Of a stretch of DNA of 64,000 nt, positions 1-11,950 are shown piece by piece. The stretch spans positions 153,278,237 through 153,342,236 of the forward strand of contig CM070899.1 of NCBI GenBank assembly GCA_036417435.1, given 5' to 3'. Numbering within the stretch: the first letter of the stretch is position 1; each line of letters starts with the position of its first letter. The DNA is from Inia geoffrensis. Taxonomy: Eukaryota > Chordata > Mammalia > Artiodactyla > Iniidae. A program made the translations under genes and the position numbers. The notes under the pieces are model-generated. The model had not been told where the DNA came from. It worked only from the letters and a program-made list of their open reading frames with translations, and did no database searches.

Positions 1-139
1 AATGTAGATTCAGGAAACTCTACTAACTGAATACAGTGCGCTGTATTTCCTAAATTAAATGAATTTAACAATGAAACCTTAAGTAGTTTTCCAAAGGACA
101 CATTTTTGAGAAATGCTAAAGTAAAGGATATTGTTAGAA

Positions 140-430
140 ATAGACCCACAGATATAGAAATGGTTACTAAAGGGAAAAAGGGGTGGGGAGGGATAAATTA
201 GGAGTTTGGGAGTAACATATACACATTACTATATATAAAATAGATAAGCGACAAGGACCTACTGTATAGCAGAGGGAACTACACTCCATATTTTGTAATA
301 AGCTGTAGGGAAAATAATCTGAAAAAAATATATATGTATAACTGAATCACTGTGCTATACACCTGAAATTAACTCAACTATACTTCAATAAAAAAAATTT
401 AGAAAAAAAAATTTTTTCAGAAAAAATAAT
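140..430 (+). mobile_element. L1 3' end (truncated LINE-1)
   Basis: The sequence matches the remembered 3' end of artiodactyl/cetacean L1: a gggtggggagggataaatta-type word, then tatataaaatagataa, an actgaatcactgtgctatac-type word, 'acctgaaa' and a terminal A-rich AATAAA tail at about 389-430. The copy is diverged and 5'-truncated, with no open frame. Confidence 0.75.
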
Positions 431-481
431 AAAGGATACCATTACCCAGAGCCAACTTGACCTATAAGAAATAAGCAGTTG

Positions 482-831
482 GGACTTCCCTGGTGGTGCA
501 GTGGTTAAGAATCCTCCTGCCAATGTAGGGAACGTAGGTTTGAGCCCTGGTCTGGAAAGATCCCACATGCCGTTGGAGCAACTGATCCTGTGCACCACAA
601 CTACTGAGTTTGTGCTCTAGAGCCCTCGAGCCACAAACTACTGAGCCCGTGAGCCACAACTACTGAAGCCCGTGCGCCTACAGCCCATGCTCTGCAACAA
701 GAGAAGCCATTGCAATGAGAAGCCCACGCACTGCAACGAAGAGTAGCCCCCACTTGCCGCAACTAAAGCCCACGCAGAGCAGTGAAGACCCAACACAGCC
801 AAAGAATAAATTAATTAATTTAAAAAAAAAT
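482..831 (+). mobile_element. CHR-type SINE, long form (about 350 bp)
   Basis: It starts with ggacttccctggtggtgcag, has the pol III box B-like word near 535, repeated 'gccacaactactgag' units, and ends gacccaacacagccaaag plus an A-rich tail. A perfect 14-bp target duplication gaaataagcagttg flanks it (468-481 and 832-845), so the boundaries are secure. Confidence 0.93.
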
Positions 832-934
832 GAAATAAGCAGTTGCTACTTTGCTTGATCTCAGGTGAATCTCTCCTCCCTCTGAGGTACTGGTCTGTGT
901 AATCACAAAAATCACTTCTTAGTGTTAAGCGGTA

Positions 935-1130
935 GAGCATAGAGGTTAAATAAACAGGCTGTCTGGAGTTTTACCTGGGCTCCCCAACTTATTAACCTGA
1001 GACATGTTATCTAACTTCCCTGTGCCTCAAGTTTCCCCAACTGTAAAATGGGTGATATCGGTACCTCCTTTTGAAGGTATTGGTGAGGATTAGATAAAGG
1101 CACACATTGAGCTGCTTTGTTAAACAATAG
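935..1130 (+). repeat. MIR SINE remnant
   Basis: It keeps the MIR core order: 'ggttaaataaacaggctgtctgg', then 'ctgagacatgttatctaacttccctgtgcctcaagttt', then 'ctgtaaaatgggtgat' and 'ggtgaggattagataa'. It is heavily diverged, as expected for an old mammalian SINE. Confidence 0.7.
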
Positions 1131-1454
1131 AGGCATTGTCTCCTAAAGGAAGGTGGGTCCTCCAACCCACTTCTGGGCTCGATTTTCCAGCAGGTAAACT
1201 AGTGGTCACTTTAGAGGGTACGGCACACGTGGCATTAGGAGTACAGGAGAATTGAGGGGTGAATGAACAGATAAGAATAAACTGAAGAGAGATGTTATGT
1301 TAAAACTCAGAGCAACTGGGAGGCAATATGGAGGAACAGGGCAGGATGATGGGCCCAGGATGAATGGGAGGGTTCACTAAAATGTAGGGGGAAAGGAAAA
1401 TTTAAAAATTAAAATTATTAAATTAAATTAAATTTAAATTAAAAATTAAAAAAT

Positions 1455-1785
1455 CAAATCACTTATCACATCTACAAAACAGAAATAGAGTTACAGATGT
1501 AGAAAACAAACTTATGGTTACCAAGTGGTAAGGGGAGGGAGGGATAAATTGGGAGATTGCGAATGACGTATACACAGCACTATATATAAAATAGATAACT
1601 AATAAGGACCACTGTATCGCACAGGGAACTCTACTCAATACTCTGTAGTGGCCTATATCGGAAAAAATTCTAAAAAAGAGTAGATATATGTATATGTATG
1701 ACTGATTCACTCTGCTGTACACCTGAAGCTAACACAACATTGTAAATCAACCATACTCCAACAAAAATTTTTAAAGAAATCAAAT
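1455..1785 (+). mobile_element. L1 3' end (truncated LINE-1)
   Basis: It shares the same 3' UTR words as the copy near base 140 (gggagggagggataaattgg, tatataaaatagataact, a ctgattcactctgctgtac-type word, 'caaccatactccaacaaaaa'). It ends in an A-rich tail. An AT-only tract at about 1397-1455 (aaattaaatta repeats) precedes it. Confidence 0.78.
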
Positions 1786-2814
1786 CAACCTTGAAACAGG
1801 TTATACAGAAATATGTACCTATGTGGGTCAATCAGTGCATTATAAACACAAAAAAAGAGAAGAAAGTGGAGGAGGAGAAAGAAAAGAGTCAAACCTCACA
1901 ATTTCTTTTAGGACAGTGTTAGCTGTAACCTATGATACCCTAGAGTACCCCATCACTCCCTGACTCTCTGATCCTAGTTTGGACAATGTAGAAAAGTTAA
2001 ATTTACTAAGGAGTCTCCAGAGGGAGGAGGGTCATGCAGAACTCTAGTAAATAAAGACGGGAATTGTTAAGATACTAATAACCAAGAGGGAGAATGAAAA
2101 GGTTCTTGCCAGTGAGTTCCAGTGCTAAACTGGGGCCCCTCAAATTAGGATTTCAGTCATCTCACTGACTTTTCATGACTGACATCTACTGCCACGCAGC
2201 ACTGTGGGCCACAGCAGGCAAAGGACTTCATCAGAAACTCTTTAGAAAATGTTTGATTATGAATGGAACTTTAATAGCATCTAGTCCAACTTCAGTCATC
2301 TTCAGATAAGAAAGTAACTTCTTCCAGATCTCATTATGGCTAAGAATGAACTTACCAGGTCAGTTCTGGGAAAAGGAGATTGGTCTTTTTAAAACAACAA
2401 AGCAAAAAGTCTGCTCTCAAGAGGACATTTGTGAGGCAATCTGGGAAATGTGAACACTGCTCTTTGATGATATTAAGGAATAACTTAATTTTTTAGGTTG
2501 ATAATGGATGGTAAGTAAGTTTAAAAAAATCATTAGCTTTCAGAGATGCATACTGAAGTATCTACAAATTGCTTCAAAATAATCCAGTAGGTGTAGAGGG
2601 CAAGTGCTCAGGTATAAATGGAGTTAGATTTGCCACGAGTTGCTAATTGCTGAAGCTGAGTGGTAGGTAAGTGCGGTTCATTACACTGTTCTACTTCTGT
2701 ATAAGTTTGGAATTTTCCATTAAAAATTTCACAAAGCAGAGATATCTCATTGCACAGAGGGGTCATCTAATATAAATCTGTAAATATAATAGGCATTTTA
2801 TTCATTCATTCATT

Positions 2815-2818
<4 letters not shown>

Positions 2819-2846
<28 letters not shown>
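2819..2846. repeat. (TA)n microsatellite
   Basis: About 13 uninterrupted TA units, immediately before an antisense L1M 3' UTR. Confidence 0.9.
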
Positions 2847-2850
<4 letters not shown>

Positions 2851-3425
2851 TGGTAAAATTCCTGTAACATAAAATTCACCATTTTAACCATTTCAAGTGT
2901 ACAGTTCAGGGGCACTTTGTACATTCATAATGTTGTGCAACCAGGACCACTATTCACTTCCAGAGTACTTTTTATAATTCCAAAAGGAAAGCCCATACCC
3001 CACTAAGCAGTCACTCCCCATTCCCTCTTCCTCCTAGCCCCTGGCTGCCACGAATCTGCTTTCAGTCTCTGCAGATTTGCCTATTCTGGATAGTTCAAAT
3101 AAATTCAACGTATTTTCTTCAGTTAAATTTTATTTGTTTATTTTTATCACTAAAACATTCAACAGGGTTAAAATTCAAAAGGTACAAAAGGGTTTGCAGC
3201 AAAAAGTTTCCCTCCCACCTTTCTTCCCTCAGCACACAGTTGCCTTTTCAGAGGCATTCAGTTTCTTATACATCATTCTAGAGAGTAAAACTTCCTTTCC
3301 CCCTTCTCTACCCAAATGACAGTATTCTATACACACTGATTTGCAGTTGGCCTTTTTTTTTGTCCTATAACATAATAAAAAGATGTCCCTCCTTCTTTCT
3401 ACAGCTGTATAGTATTCCACTATTT
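2847..3425 (-). mobile_element. Old L1M 3' UTR, antisense
   Basis: Words such as 'taaaattcaccattttaacc', 'gtgtacagttcaggggcac', 'cattcataatgttgtgcaac' and 'cccctggctgccacgaatctgc' match the common mammalian L1M 3' region read on the opposite strand. The 80-residue open frame inside it has no gene-like features. Confidence 0.65.
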
Positions 3426-3515
3426 CAAACTGCTTCATACACTGTGGTAAGTGCTTTAGGGTTACAGATATGAATAAAATATGGTCCTTTTCTCAGGCAG
3501 CTCAGTCTAAAAAGT
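3425..3515 (-). repeat. L2 3' end fragment, antisense
   Basis: 'ctgtggtaagtgctttaggg ttacagatatgaataaaata' followed by 'ctcaggcagctcag' matches the antisense L2 tail. It is short and diverged. Confidence 0.45.
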
Positions 3516-4179
3516 ACTTTGTTTTCAGAAGTGGGGAAAGGCAAACTAAGGGTTGAGGTTCAAGGCTGATGATCACCTCAGCTATTTTCACAGCCAGGCA
3601 CTTAGAAGGGAATGGAGAAACCCAAACTGAGGGGTTCTGAGAAATCTTTGGGGATTAGCTAGGCGTGGCTGCAAAGGTGACAGCAAATTGCTGTCGCTCT
3701 TCCACCTTCCCCTGTAAAACATAATTGATCATCTCACTTGTTTCCTCTCTTACTTCTTTCCTGTAGGAAAAGAAAGGGATTCTCATTGGGGGAATTTAGA
3801 AAGTACATAGAGAAGCATAAATTATCCATAGTTATGTAAGCATTTTTAATAGCTGCTTAAAGCTGCATTGCATTGATACACCATAACTTGCTAAATTATC
3901 TCTCCATTCACTTCTGCATTTTAGATATCCAGGAACCAAAGCCACAACAGATGTTTATTTTAAGGAAACAAAAGGACATCTAAGTGCATGCACTAAATGA
4001 GACAGGTAAGATATTTGGAATCAGATATGCATATTTGAAAATTATCTCTGTGAAGTTGAAACTGTACTAATGAATAATCTTAGGGAGGATGCAGGGAGAG
4101 AAAGAGAAGAACAGTAGCTGATAGTTCAGGCTTCAGGGATTCCTACAATTACTGGATAGTAAAAATAAAGAACACTGCA

Positions 4180-4508
4180 GGACTTCCCTGGTGGCGCAGT
4201 GGTTAAGAATCCGCCTGCCAATGCAGGGGACATGGGTTCAATCCCTGGTCTGGGAAGGTCCCACATGCTGCAGAGCAACTAAGCCCATGCGCCACAACTA
4301 CTGAGCCTGTGCTCTGGAGCCCGCGAGCCACAACTATTGAAGCCCCCGCGCCTAGAGCCCGTGCTCTGCAACAAGAGAAGCCACCGCAATGAGAAGCGTG
4401 AACTCTGCAACAAAGAGTAGCCCCACTTGCTGCAACTAGAGAAAGCCCATGCTCAGCAGTGAAGACCCAACACAGCCAAAAAATAAATGAAATGTAAAAA
4501 ATAATAAA
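4180..4508 (+). mobile_element. CHR-type SINE, long form
   Basis: gacttccctggtggcgcagt head, 'ccacaactactgagcc' repeats, and gacccaacacagccaaaaaa tail. A perfect 13-bp duplication aaagaacactgca is at 4167-4179 and 4509-4521. Confidence 0.93.
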
Positions 4509-5644
4509 AAAGAACACTGCAAATTAAATAGAGGAAGTTTTCACTTAAATAGAATGGAACCTCAGTATCTTCGACAACTACAGAAGATCCCTGCCAAACA
4601 TATGCAATGAATATTTGTTGAATTGAACTGAACAGTCAGCCTGATGAAAAGGAATCTGAGAAGTCCAATGGAGGATGCAAGAGGACTCATGCACAGAATA
4701 CACTGATGCCTAAACACAGTCAGGGCCATACACCATAACTGAGGGTCAAAGGCTCCAGCACATAAGTGGCAGTGGAAGACATAGGAATAAATACAATTCA
4801 CATGAAAAGCATGGAGAATGAGAAGAGGTCAAGGGTTGAGTCCTGGGCACACTGACCTCAGAGAGAGTAATGTCGTGGCAGCTAAGAGTTTTGAGCAAGA
4901 CCTCCTCAATCTCAAACCAGAAACTCTTCCTGACTGAGGCAAGGGGAAAACAGGGCTGTCAGGAGGGTCTGGGAACATTTAGGAGAATCTACATCAGCAG
5001 AGGATTTGAGAGGGCCCAAGAGAAGGGGAAGCCTGTTTGGGGGCCTGAGAAGAGGTCCCTCTCCCCAAGGACCATAGTACCAGGGTTCTGACAAATGGAC
5101 AGGACTCTTCTTTCCCTAGCAATATAATTTTCCCTGAAAATGGACCTAATAATGTGCCTCACACTACCATCAAGGCTAAATTGGACTCCACCGACTCATA
5201 AGTCTTTTTATGTCTTCAGCTCTGATGCTTGCTTCCCTTAGAACTTGGTAAATGACAGCACTGTTGTTCTTTCTACTGAAGAATCTATTTCAGGGACACA
5301 CAGTGGACAGTCTATAGTTGTGTGTGCTATTATTACCAGTGGCACAGTGGGATCTTTTATAGCATTCACTTCAAATGTAAAGGAAAAGAGAAAACACAAA
5401 ATGAAGTAGAGTGATATCTTGCTAGGTAAATCCCCTGAGATGAATTTTCTTTATGATGAAGTCATTTCTGTAGGAAAAAAAAAAAATCGAACAAATGGCT
5501 ACTTCATAAATCTTGCCATGCAGTGTTTGCATGGATCCTTGTGGCTCAGAAACAGCATCTGACTAAGCTAATATGTGGGGTAAAAATATCTTTAGGTTTT
5601 GTTTGACTAAAAATGGCTGAAGATACACACATCTAATCCCTGGC

Positions 5645-5800
5645 AAAATTCAATTCAGTTTGGCAAATATTTATCGAGCACCAACTGTGTTCCAGGGATG
5701 CAGGGGCGGAAAGCCATAGTCCATGGCCCCAAGTAGCACCCGGATACCCAGACACCAGGAAAGGGGCACCCTGAATCACTGATGGGAAGGAAGTAGCCCA
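5645..5800 (-). repeat. L2 3' end fragment, antisense
   Basis: 'caaatatttatcgagcacca actgtgttccagggatgcag' is the typical antisense L2 tail, which in the consensus reads as a caacaaatatttattgagc-type word. Confidence 0.55.
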
Positions 5801-6783
5801 TTCAAAGGGAAGGTATATTTCTCATTATAAATGAATAAACTGGTATCTGATTTAATGAGAAACCAGTATGGTAGCTTAGTTAAATAAGCTTGGTTAGCAT
5901 AGCCAATCCTTGATAATGAGCAACTCTGATTTCTGGATTTTTCAGCTGAGGCCTGGGTGCTGGATCATGCCACTGCTGCAGGTAATTAAAATTATTCTGG
6001 GAGGGTAGAGGAAGCTTACATGCTCCTTCCTACTGTTCCAACTCCCCACAGGGCACTAGGGCACGGTTCTTGTTTCTAAAGCTGGTGACTCCTGTCCCTC
6101 CTCTCTTAAGAATTCTGAACCAGGTGAGGGAAGAAGTCGTGGTCAAAGCAGGAGGGAAAGGGAGGGGGTGGTGGTGGTGGAGAGAAAGTGGCAGCCAGCC
6201 AGACACACATACACAGAAATGGATAGAGGCTGTTGGGAAGGCAGAGCCACTAAGGGCACCATTTCTTACTTTGACACCATTTTCAAACAAATTTTACTAA
6301 TTCTGGCACTGAGAGCCCCTAGCCAGTGGCTGCGTGGCTAGCCAGCCTTAACCTGACATTTTAAATGCAACAACTTACTGTGGGGAATTTACTTTAAAAT
6401 TCAAATAGATTTTAAAGAATTCCTGGAAGCAAAAAAAATGATGGCTCTTGCTATTAAACTTTGACTCTGCTAAAGTCAGTCCCGTCTGGACCAGTGCCTC
6501 AAAACCCTCTACCGTGGAAGAAAAAGAGAACAGATATGAGGGTGAGAGAGCACCAGATGTTTCTGCACAGCCGTTATTAATATTACAATGGTCACCTTTC
6601 CAAGGGGTACATCAGGAAGGCAGATACTCAAAGTTAGATGTTTGGACACAGAGATTTTAATTATTAACTACGGCCTTTAACATGTTCTAGGCCAAAATCT
6701 TCTCATCTGTGCTCCATGGCCAGTTACCCTGGGGCTTCATGGAAACTCTAGCCATATATTCAAGCAGGTTCAGAGCTGCTTTT

Positions 6784-7030
6784 TTTTTTTTCCCTCCCTC
6801 TCTCACATAATATACATACCATAAAATTCACCTATTGTGAGTGTGCAGTTCATGATTTTTAGCAAATTTATCGAGCAACCATCACCACAATCCAATTTTA
6901 CAGTATTTCCATAACCCCCAAATGATCCTTCATGCTCATTTGCTGTCAATCCCTTTCCCACTCCAAACCTCAGGCAATCACTTATCTGTTTTCCGTCTCC
7001 ATTTCAGCTTCTTTTCCAAACAAAATTTTG
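6784..7030 (-). mobile_element. Old L1M 3' UTR, antisense
   Basis: 'ataccataaaattcacctat', 'gtgcagttcatgatttttag' and 'caaccatcaccacaatccaa' match the same L1M 3' region seen at 2847-3425. It begins after a 12-base T run. Confidence 0.6.
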
Positions 7031-7784
7031 GCCATAACCACCATGAACTCTTACACCTCTACTTGAAAGCAGGGTGGCCCTCTGGGTAAGGATACAAATT
7101 GCATTCTTCAATTTTTACAATAGAATATAATTTTGTGCTGTGTGTCTGTAGTAGGCCATAGCCAGGCCTGCCTATGGAAAGTGCCCAAGTGGACATAAAT
7201 GGAAAATTCTTAGGCCTTGCAGTATAGGGGTAGGGAAAGGGAGACTGCTCCAAATTCTGGCACACACAACAGGAATTTCAAGGCCTATGATGGTGTTGCC
7301 TTCTCTTGAGTAGCAGAATGATTGCTTTAGATGGAGGCACAGTTATTTCTGGGTGCTAAGCACTACACCCATAGTTTTTTATGCTTTGGACCTGTGGACA
7401 TCTCACTTTGTGTGGGCTCTCAAGATACACCAGACTTTGGGTACGCCTCCACTGGATACAAAAGAGGAAGGCATCAGGGAGCCTGCTGCCTCATTTATAT
7501 TGCTTGCACTGTTTCTCTGCTTCAGGAATAAGCCAAAGTAAAAGTAACTGTGAGCTGAGGCTCAGCTGTCACTTCAACCCTGACAGACACCAAGTTCTGG
7601 TTCCAGCAGTGTCTAATATGAAAGCAAATGGATCTTGCTTCCATCAAAGCCACGGAACATTTGCATTCTACTCTCTCACCACAGAGGGTAATCTTGACTA
7701 GCCTGTCATACAGGTTTTTCTCAAAACTCCAGCTCAAATATGTTGTTCTTCAGGTTCTTTGGTGTCTCTTCTATAGAAAGGAGA

Positions 7785-7995
7785 GAGTCAGTTCAAATCT
7801 CATTTCTCCTGCTTGCTTGTGTAACCTTGGACAAATTACCTGTCATCTCTAAGGTTTGTTTTAAAAAGAGAGAATACCTACCTAGGGGATTTAGAAAGTA
7901 CATAGAGAAGCAGAGGAAACGTTATTGTGAAGAAAAAATGAGGTAATATAAAGCATTGTCCAGTGCCTGGCATGTAGTAATGCTCAATAAATAGT
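7785..7995 (+). repeat. MIR SINE remnant
   Basis: 'gtaaccttggacaaattacc' and the closing 'agtgcctggcatgtagtaat gctcaataaa' fit the MIR core and 3' end. Confidence 0.65.
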
Positions 7996-8144
7996 AATAG
8001 TAGTAATGTCCACATTTTGACATGGCTGTTTTCACAGGACTATTGTGAAATGTTTGCATCAGAACCTCTGCCTACTATTCAAAACACCCAAATCAAGTGT
8101 TTTACTTTGGTCTGGAAAACAGTGAGGAACGAGAGGGGTAACTA

Positions 8145-8280
8145 ACATTTGTCAATTCTTATATTGTGGTGGTAGAAATAATCATTATAATCTCATTTTA
8201 GAAATTAGGAAACTGAACCTCTATCTTGGCTAAAATCACTCGGGTTGGCCTGCAGCTAAAGCCAATACCCTTCGCACCTG
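8145..8280 (-). repeat. MIR SINE remnant, antisense
   Basis: 'ctcattttagaaattaggaa actgaacct' followed by a 'ctaaaatcactcgggttggc'-like stretch is a diverged antisense MIR core. Confidence 0.45.
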
Positions 8281-8864
8281 AAAATGCTGAAGATTTCTGT
8301 AGAGATCTCAACAACCTGTGGGAGGGGGCCTGACTCCTACCTGCCATGGGGAAAAGAGAGTCAATCCTCAGCAGTGTCTAACTGGAATATGCAGGAACAC
8401 GAAGAAAGACATGCATTTCCCCAAGTGAACTGGGATCTCAACTCATAGTCCAAATATGACAGGGAAGATATTACACAGGGGTCCCTCAGGGGACTTGGGA
8501 GAGAGGTGTAGTAAAGAGCCCTGCGAGGTGGCCTGAAGGGAAATGCAGCATCTTCTGAGTCTTTCTCTGAAGAGCATTCAACAGAAGAATGGCCAGTCTC
8601 CATCCTCTATACCCCAAAATCCAGATAACGCACAGGTCCTACTGCTGTCGATCCATATATTTTGTGTGTGGATATGTGTTACTGGAGATTCACCGCCTTC
8701 AGTAAATTTCTCCTGGTTAATTTTGCTTTGAGCTGATATTTTCCTCACTCTGAAGCCTCTCTGTACTTAGGTATCCAGAGTCTGAATTACTTTTTCCTGC
8801 ACTCCGTTAGGTTACCATGCACAATTTTATATTATGCATATGCTTCATCATAACTATCTTCTGC

Positions 8865-8990
8865 TTGACTCTTCAATTAGATCTTAAGGTTTGTGTTCCA
8901 CAGTTTTTGAAATCTCTCCACTCCCCCCAACACTGAGCCTAGAAATATACTGGATATTGACAAATGCTTGTGGAATGAAAAAATAAGTCA
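8865..8990 (+). repeat. L2 3' end fragment
   Basis: 'tcttaaggtttgtgttcc' then 'cactgagcctagaaatatac' and 'caaatgcttgtggaatgaa' resemble the sense L2 tail. Confidence 0.45.
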
Positions 8991-9514
8991 CAAATCCTGA
9001 GTCTTTAGATTAGGGTTTTTTCCTAGAATTCTATCTGAACAGAAACAAAACAGTAAATAAATGACTAAACTTGGTGTTTAGTTTACAAAAATGAGCAAAT
9101 TAACATGCTGAAGAAAAAAAATAATTTTTGCTGCAGAGAAATAACGTGCTTTCAGCTCCTTTCTAGTAGTGGGGGTTTAGTCATTAGGGAGGTTGTCAAC
9201 CACCCTCCTGAGAAGCTCTCAAGGCATATGTGTCATATGCCTTGAGGGGACCATATGGAACCCACCATCAGATGCAAAGAGGGTGTCTGTGACTACATGG
9301 ATGCACTGTTTTGCCAATGTTCCTGCTCCTTTTGTAGGATTCACCTTCATTCTGGATCACTTCCTTAAATGTTTACCTTTATATTTGCCAACTGTTTGAA
9401 TTGGTGTTTCAACTCTTCTGACCATCTGCTGGGAGAAAGCTCTGAGATTATGTCACAGTTTTTGGAACCTCAAATCATATAGGTTTGGAGTTGAAGGAGA
9501 ACTTAAAAATCAGC

Positions 9515-9800
9515 AAGTCTAACTCCTTCATTCATATGTTCACAATGCTTCTCCACTGCCTCGTGTGTGACACTCCCAGTGCTAGGTGTTGGCAGGGAAG
9601 ACTCCTAGCACTTATACTCTAGTAGGGAAGATGGACATGAAAACACATAGACTCAATAAAGTGATGCAGGTGCCATGATAAAGGGGTGTCCGGGGAACAC
9701 GTGCTATGCACAGGAGGTAAGCTGAGTCTTTATCTAGGTAGAGTGTGTACTGAGAGGGGAGGAAGTGGGAAAAGATTAGTCAAATATAGAACTGGAGAGG
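9515..9800 (-). repeat. L2 3' region, antisense (first of two copies)
   Basis: 'ctccttcattcatatgttca', 'cccagtgctaggtgttggca' and 'cttatactctagtagggaag' fit the antisense L2 3' end. A second copy starts about 300 bases further on. Confidence 0.55.
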
Positions 9801-9804
9801 AAGG

Positions 9805-11660
9805 CAGGGGCCAGATCAATACACATTTACTGAACACCAATTATGTATCGCGTTGCCAGACTCTATGCTAATTGCTAAAGACATGAAAGATACAGCCTTA
9901 CTCTCAAGGAGTTTATAATTTAAGTGCATGTAAACCAATTACAATACATTGTGATAAATGCATTGACTACATATGGTAAAGATATAAAGGAAGAAATAAT
10001 GAGTTCCACTTAGAGGTGGGGGGGTGTATATGGACGACCACCTGAAGATGATGTAATAGGCTAAGGTTTACCAGAGTGGGGAGGGCACTTCAAACAGAAG
10101 GAACAACATGTGTACAACACAGCATGAAGTATTCCAGAAACTTTAAGTAAACAGTTTGATATGGCTGTGCATTTAGTTCACTGAGGGGGAGTGGCAGGAG
10201 ATGCGGTTGAACAGGTAGTACAGAACTAAATCTTAACAGGCTGTATTCCATGCCAAGGAGCTTAGAGTGCATCCTAGGAACCACTGAAAAGTGGACAGAT
10301 CAAGGGATAAATGGAATCAGTTTGTGTTTTAGAAAGAGCCTTCTCTGGGCTGGTTGGTAGATGCACAAGAATCGGCTACATTATTATCATCAGTTCTTTT
10401 CTGTACATTTCAGGATAGTAATGGAGCACTCTACTAACGGGGTAGAGAAGGGTCTAGAGGGGAGCAGAGCTGCATACAGGGACCAGTTAGAGGCTATCAC
10501 CATGGTCTTTATGAGAAGTGATGAGGGTCAGAACTAAGAGAGTGGTGGAAGAAAGGAAGAGTGAACAAACAGAAGAGATGGTCAGGAGCTGAAGTCCACA
10601 GGACTTGGGGAGGGACTGGGTGGGTAGGATGAGAGAGAGGGAGGAGTCCAGCATGACTGCCAGGTTTCGATGTGGGTAACACTGGGAAGAATCATTCTCT
10701 AAAAACAGAGATAGAGGCAGATGGACAGGTTCAGGAAGAAAGATGAACTCACATTTAGATATGTGCTGGAGATGCCTGTTGGACATCCAGATACAAATAT
10801 CTAGCAACAGGCTTCCCTGGTGGCGCAGTGGTTGAGTGTCTGCCTGCCGATGCAGGGGACACGGGTTCGTGCCCTGGTCCGGGAGGATCCCACATGCCGC
10901 GGAGCGGCTGGGCCCGTGAGCCATGGCCGCTGAGCCTGCGCGTCCGGAGCCTGTGCTCCACAATGGGAGAGGCCACAACAGTGAGAGGCCCACATACAGC
11001 AAAAACAAAAACAAAACAAAACAAGAAAAAAAAAAAAATATCTAGCATGCAGGAGCTCAGATATGATGGATGGCTAGAGGTATCCATTGCTGAGTCATCA
11101 GCACAGAGCAGGAAGCTGAAGCCATAAAAAGACTGAGTCTGCATAGGCAACACAAGGAGAGTAGGGACAGGGTCATGATCAGGGGAATGAGGAGTCAGCC
11201 AGGGAGACAGAGAACAAACAGCAATCCAGGGCAGAAAAGAATCATGAGAAATTTGGAAATAAAATGAGAAGAAGGTTTAAGGGAGGGAGGAGATAAAAGT
11301 GTCAAATGCTGCACAGATACTAAATAAACTGAAGATTTTAGACGGGACAGTAGTTGAATTTTGCCCTAGGTCAACTCTGTCCTAGGGAACTTTGTCAGAG
11401 TGGTTTCAGTGGCGTGTCTGTGGGCAGAAACCTGACTGCGGTGAATAGAAAGGAGGGGGAGGTAGAATGCTGCAGCTGTGGGCACTCTTTGTAAGACACT
11501 CCCCATGAGGGGAAAGGAGATCTGAGATATTCAGAGGTGGACACAGGATTGAGGGCAGGGTATCAGTTTTGTTTTGAGACTGGAGAAACTTGAGCAAGTT
11601 TACACAGTGTGGTGGGTGTGGGTGTGGGAGAAGCCATTAAAGAGGGAAAGTTGAAAACAG
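9805..11660 (-). mobile_element. Long L2 (LINE-2) remnant with reverse-transcriptase region, antisense
   Basis: On the minus strand, 11153-10755 and 10820-10487 translate into stretches resembling the CR1/L2-clade reverse transcriptase. A C-A-D-D version of the YADD catalytic motif is at about 11105-11094, a WMSNRHL-like word lies just after the SINE, and a LDSSLSL-like word follows. The L2 3' tail is at about 9805-9910, so about 1.6 kb of L2 sequence remains once the SINE is removed. A CHR SINE at 10807-11035 interrupts it. Frameshifts and stops show it is dead. The 175- and 132-residue open frames here are L2/SINE mixtures, not host genes. Confidence 0.75.
10807..11035 (+). mobile_element. 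CHR-type SINE, short form (about 200 bp), inside L2
   Basis: ggcttccctggtggcgcagt head, gacacgggttcgtgccctgg box B region, 'gccatggccgctgagcctgc' body and an A-rich tail. The 12-bp duplication aaatatctagca is at 10795-10806 and 11036-11047. It splits the antisense L2. Confidence 0.93.
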
Positions 11661-11814
11661 AGAAGAGAGAAGGAATAACTGCAGGGGCGATGTCCAGAAG
11701 AGCAGAGGGTGCACTGACCAGAGACACAGAGGCAAGAGACTGGAAGACAAGAGGTCAAGGGGGCAGAAAGAGGTCACACTGTAGGTGTAAGATTGGGAAA
11801 TCAAGGGAACCGAT

Positions 11815-11950
11815 GCTGAAGCTCCAATTTCATCTGCAAAATAAGAAAGTGAGAAAACTAAGGCCCAGAGAGGCAGTGACCTGCATGATAACCCACAGGG
11901 AGTAAGATTTTAATTCAAGTTTCTTGACTCCCTGCCTGGTGCTCTTTCTA
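11815..11950 (-). repeat. MIR SINE remnant, antisense
   Basis: 'tcatctgcaaaataagaaag', 'gaaaactaaggcccagagag' and 'agtgacctgcatgataaccc' follow the antisense MIR core. Confidence 0.6.

Noticed and set aside
10487..11153. 175- and 132-residue minus-strand frames
   Set aside because: They are composites of L2 reverse transcriptase and an inserted CHR SINE.
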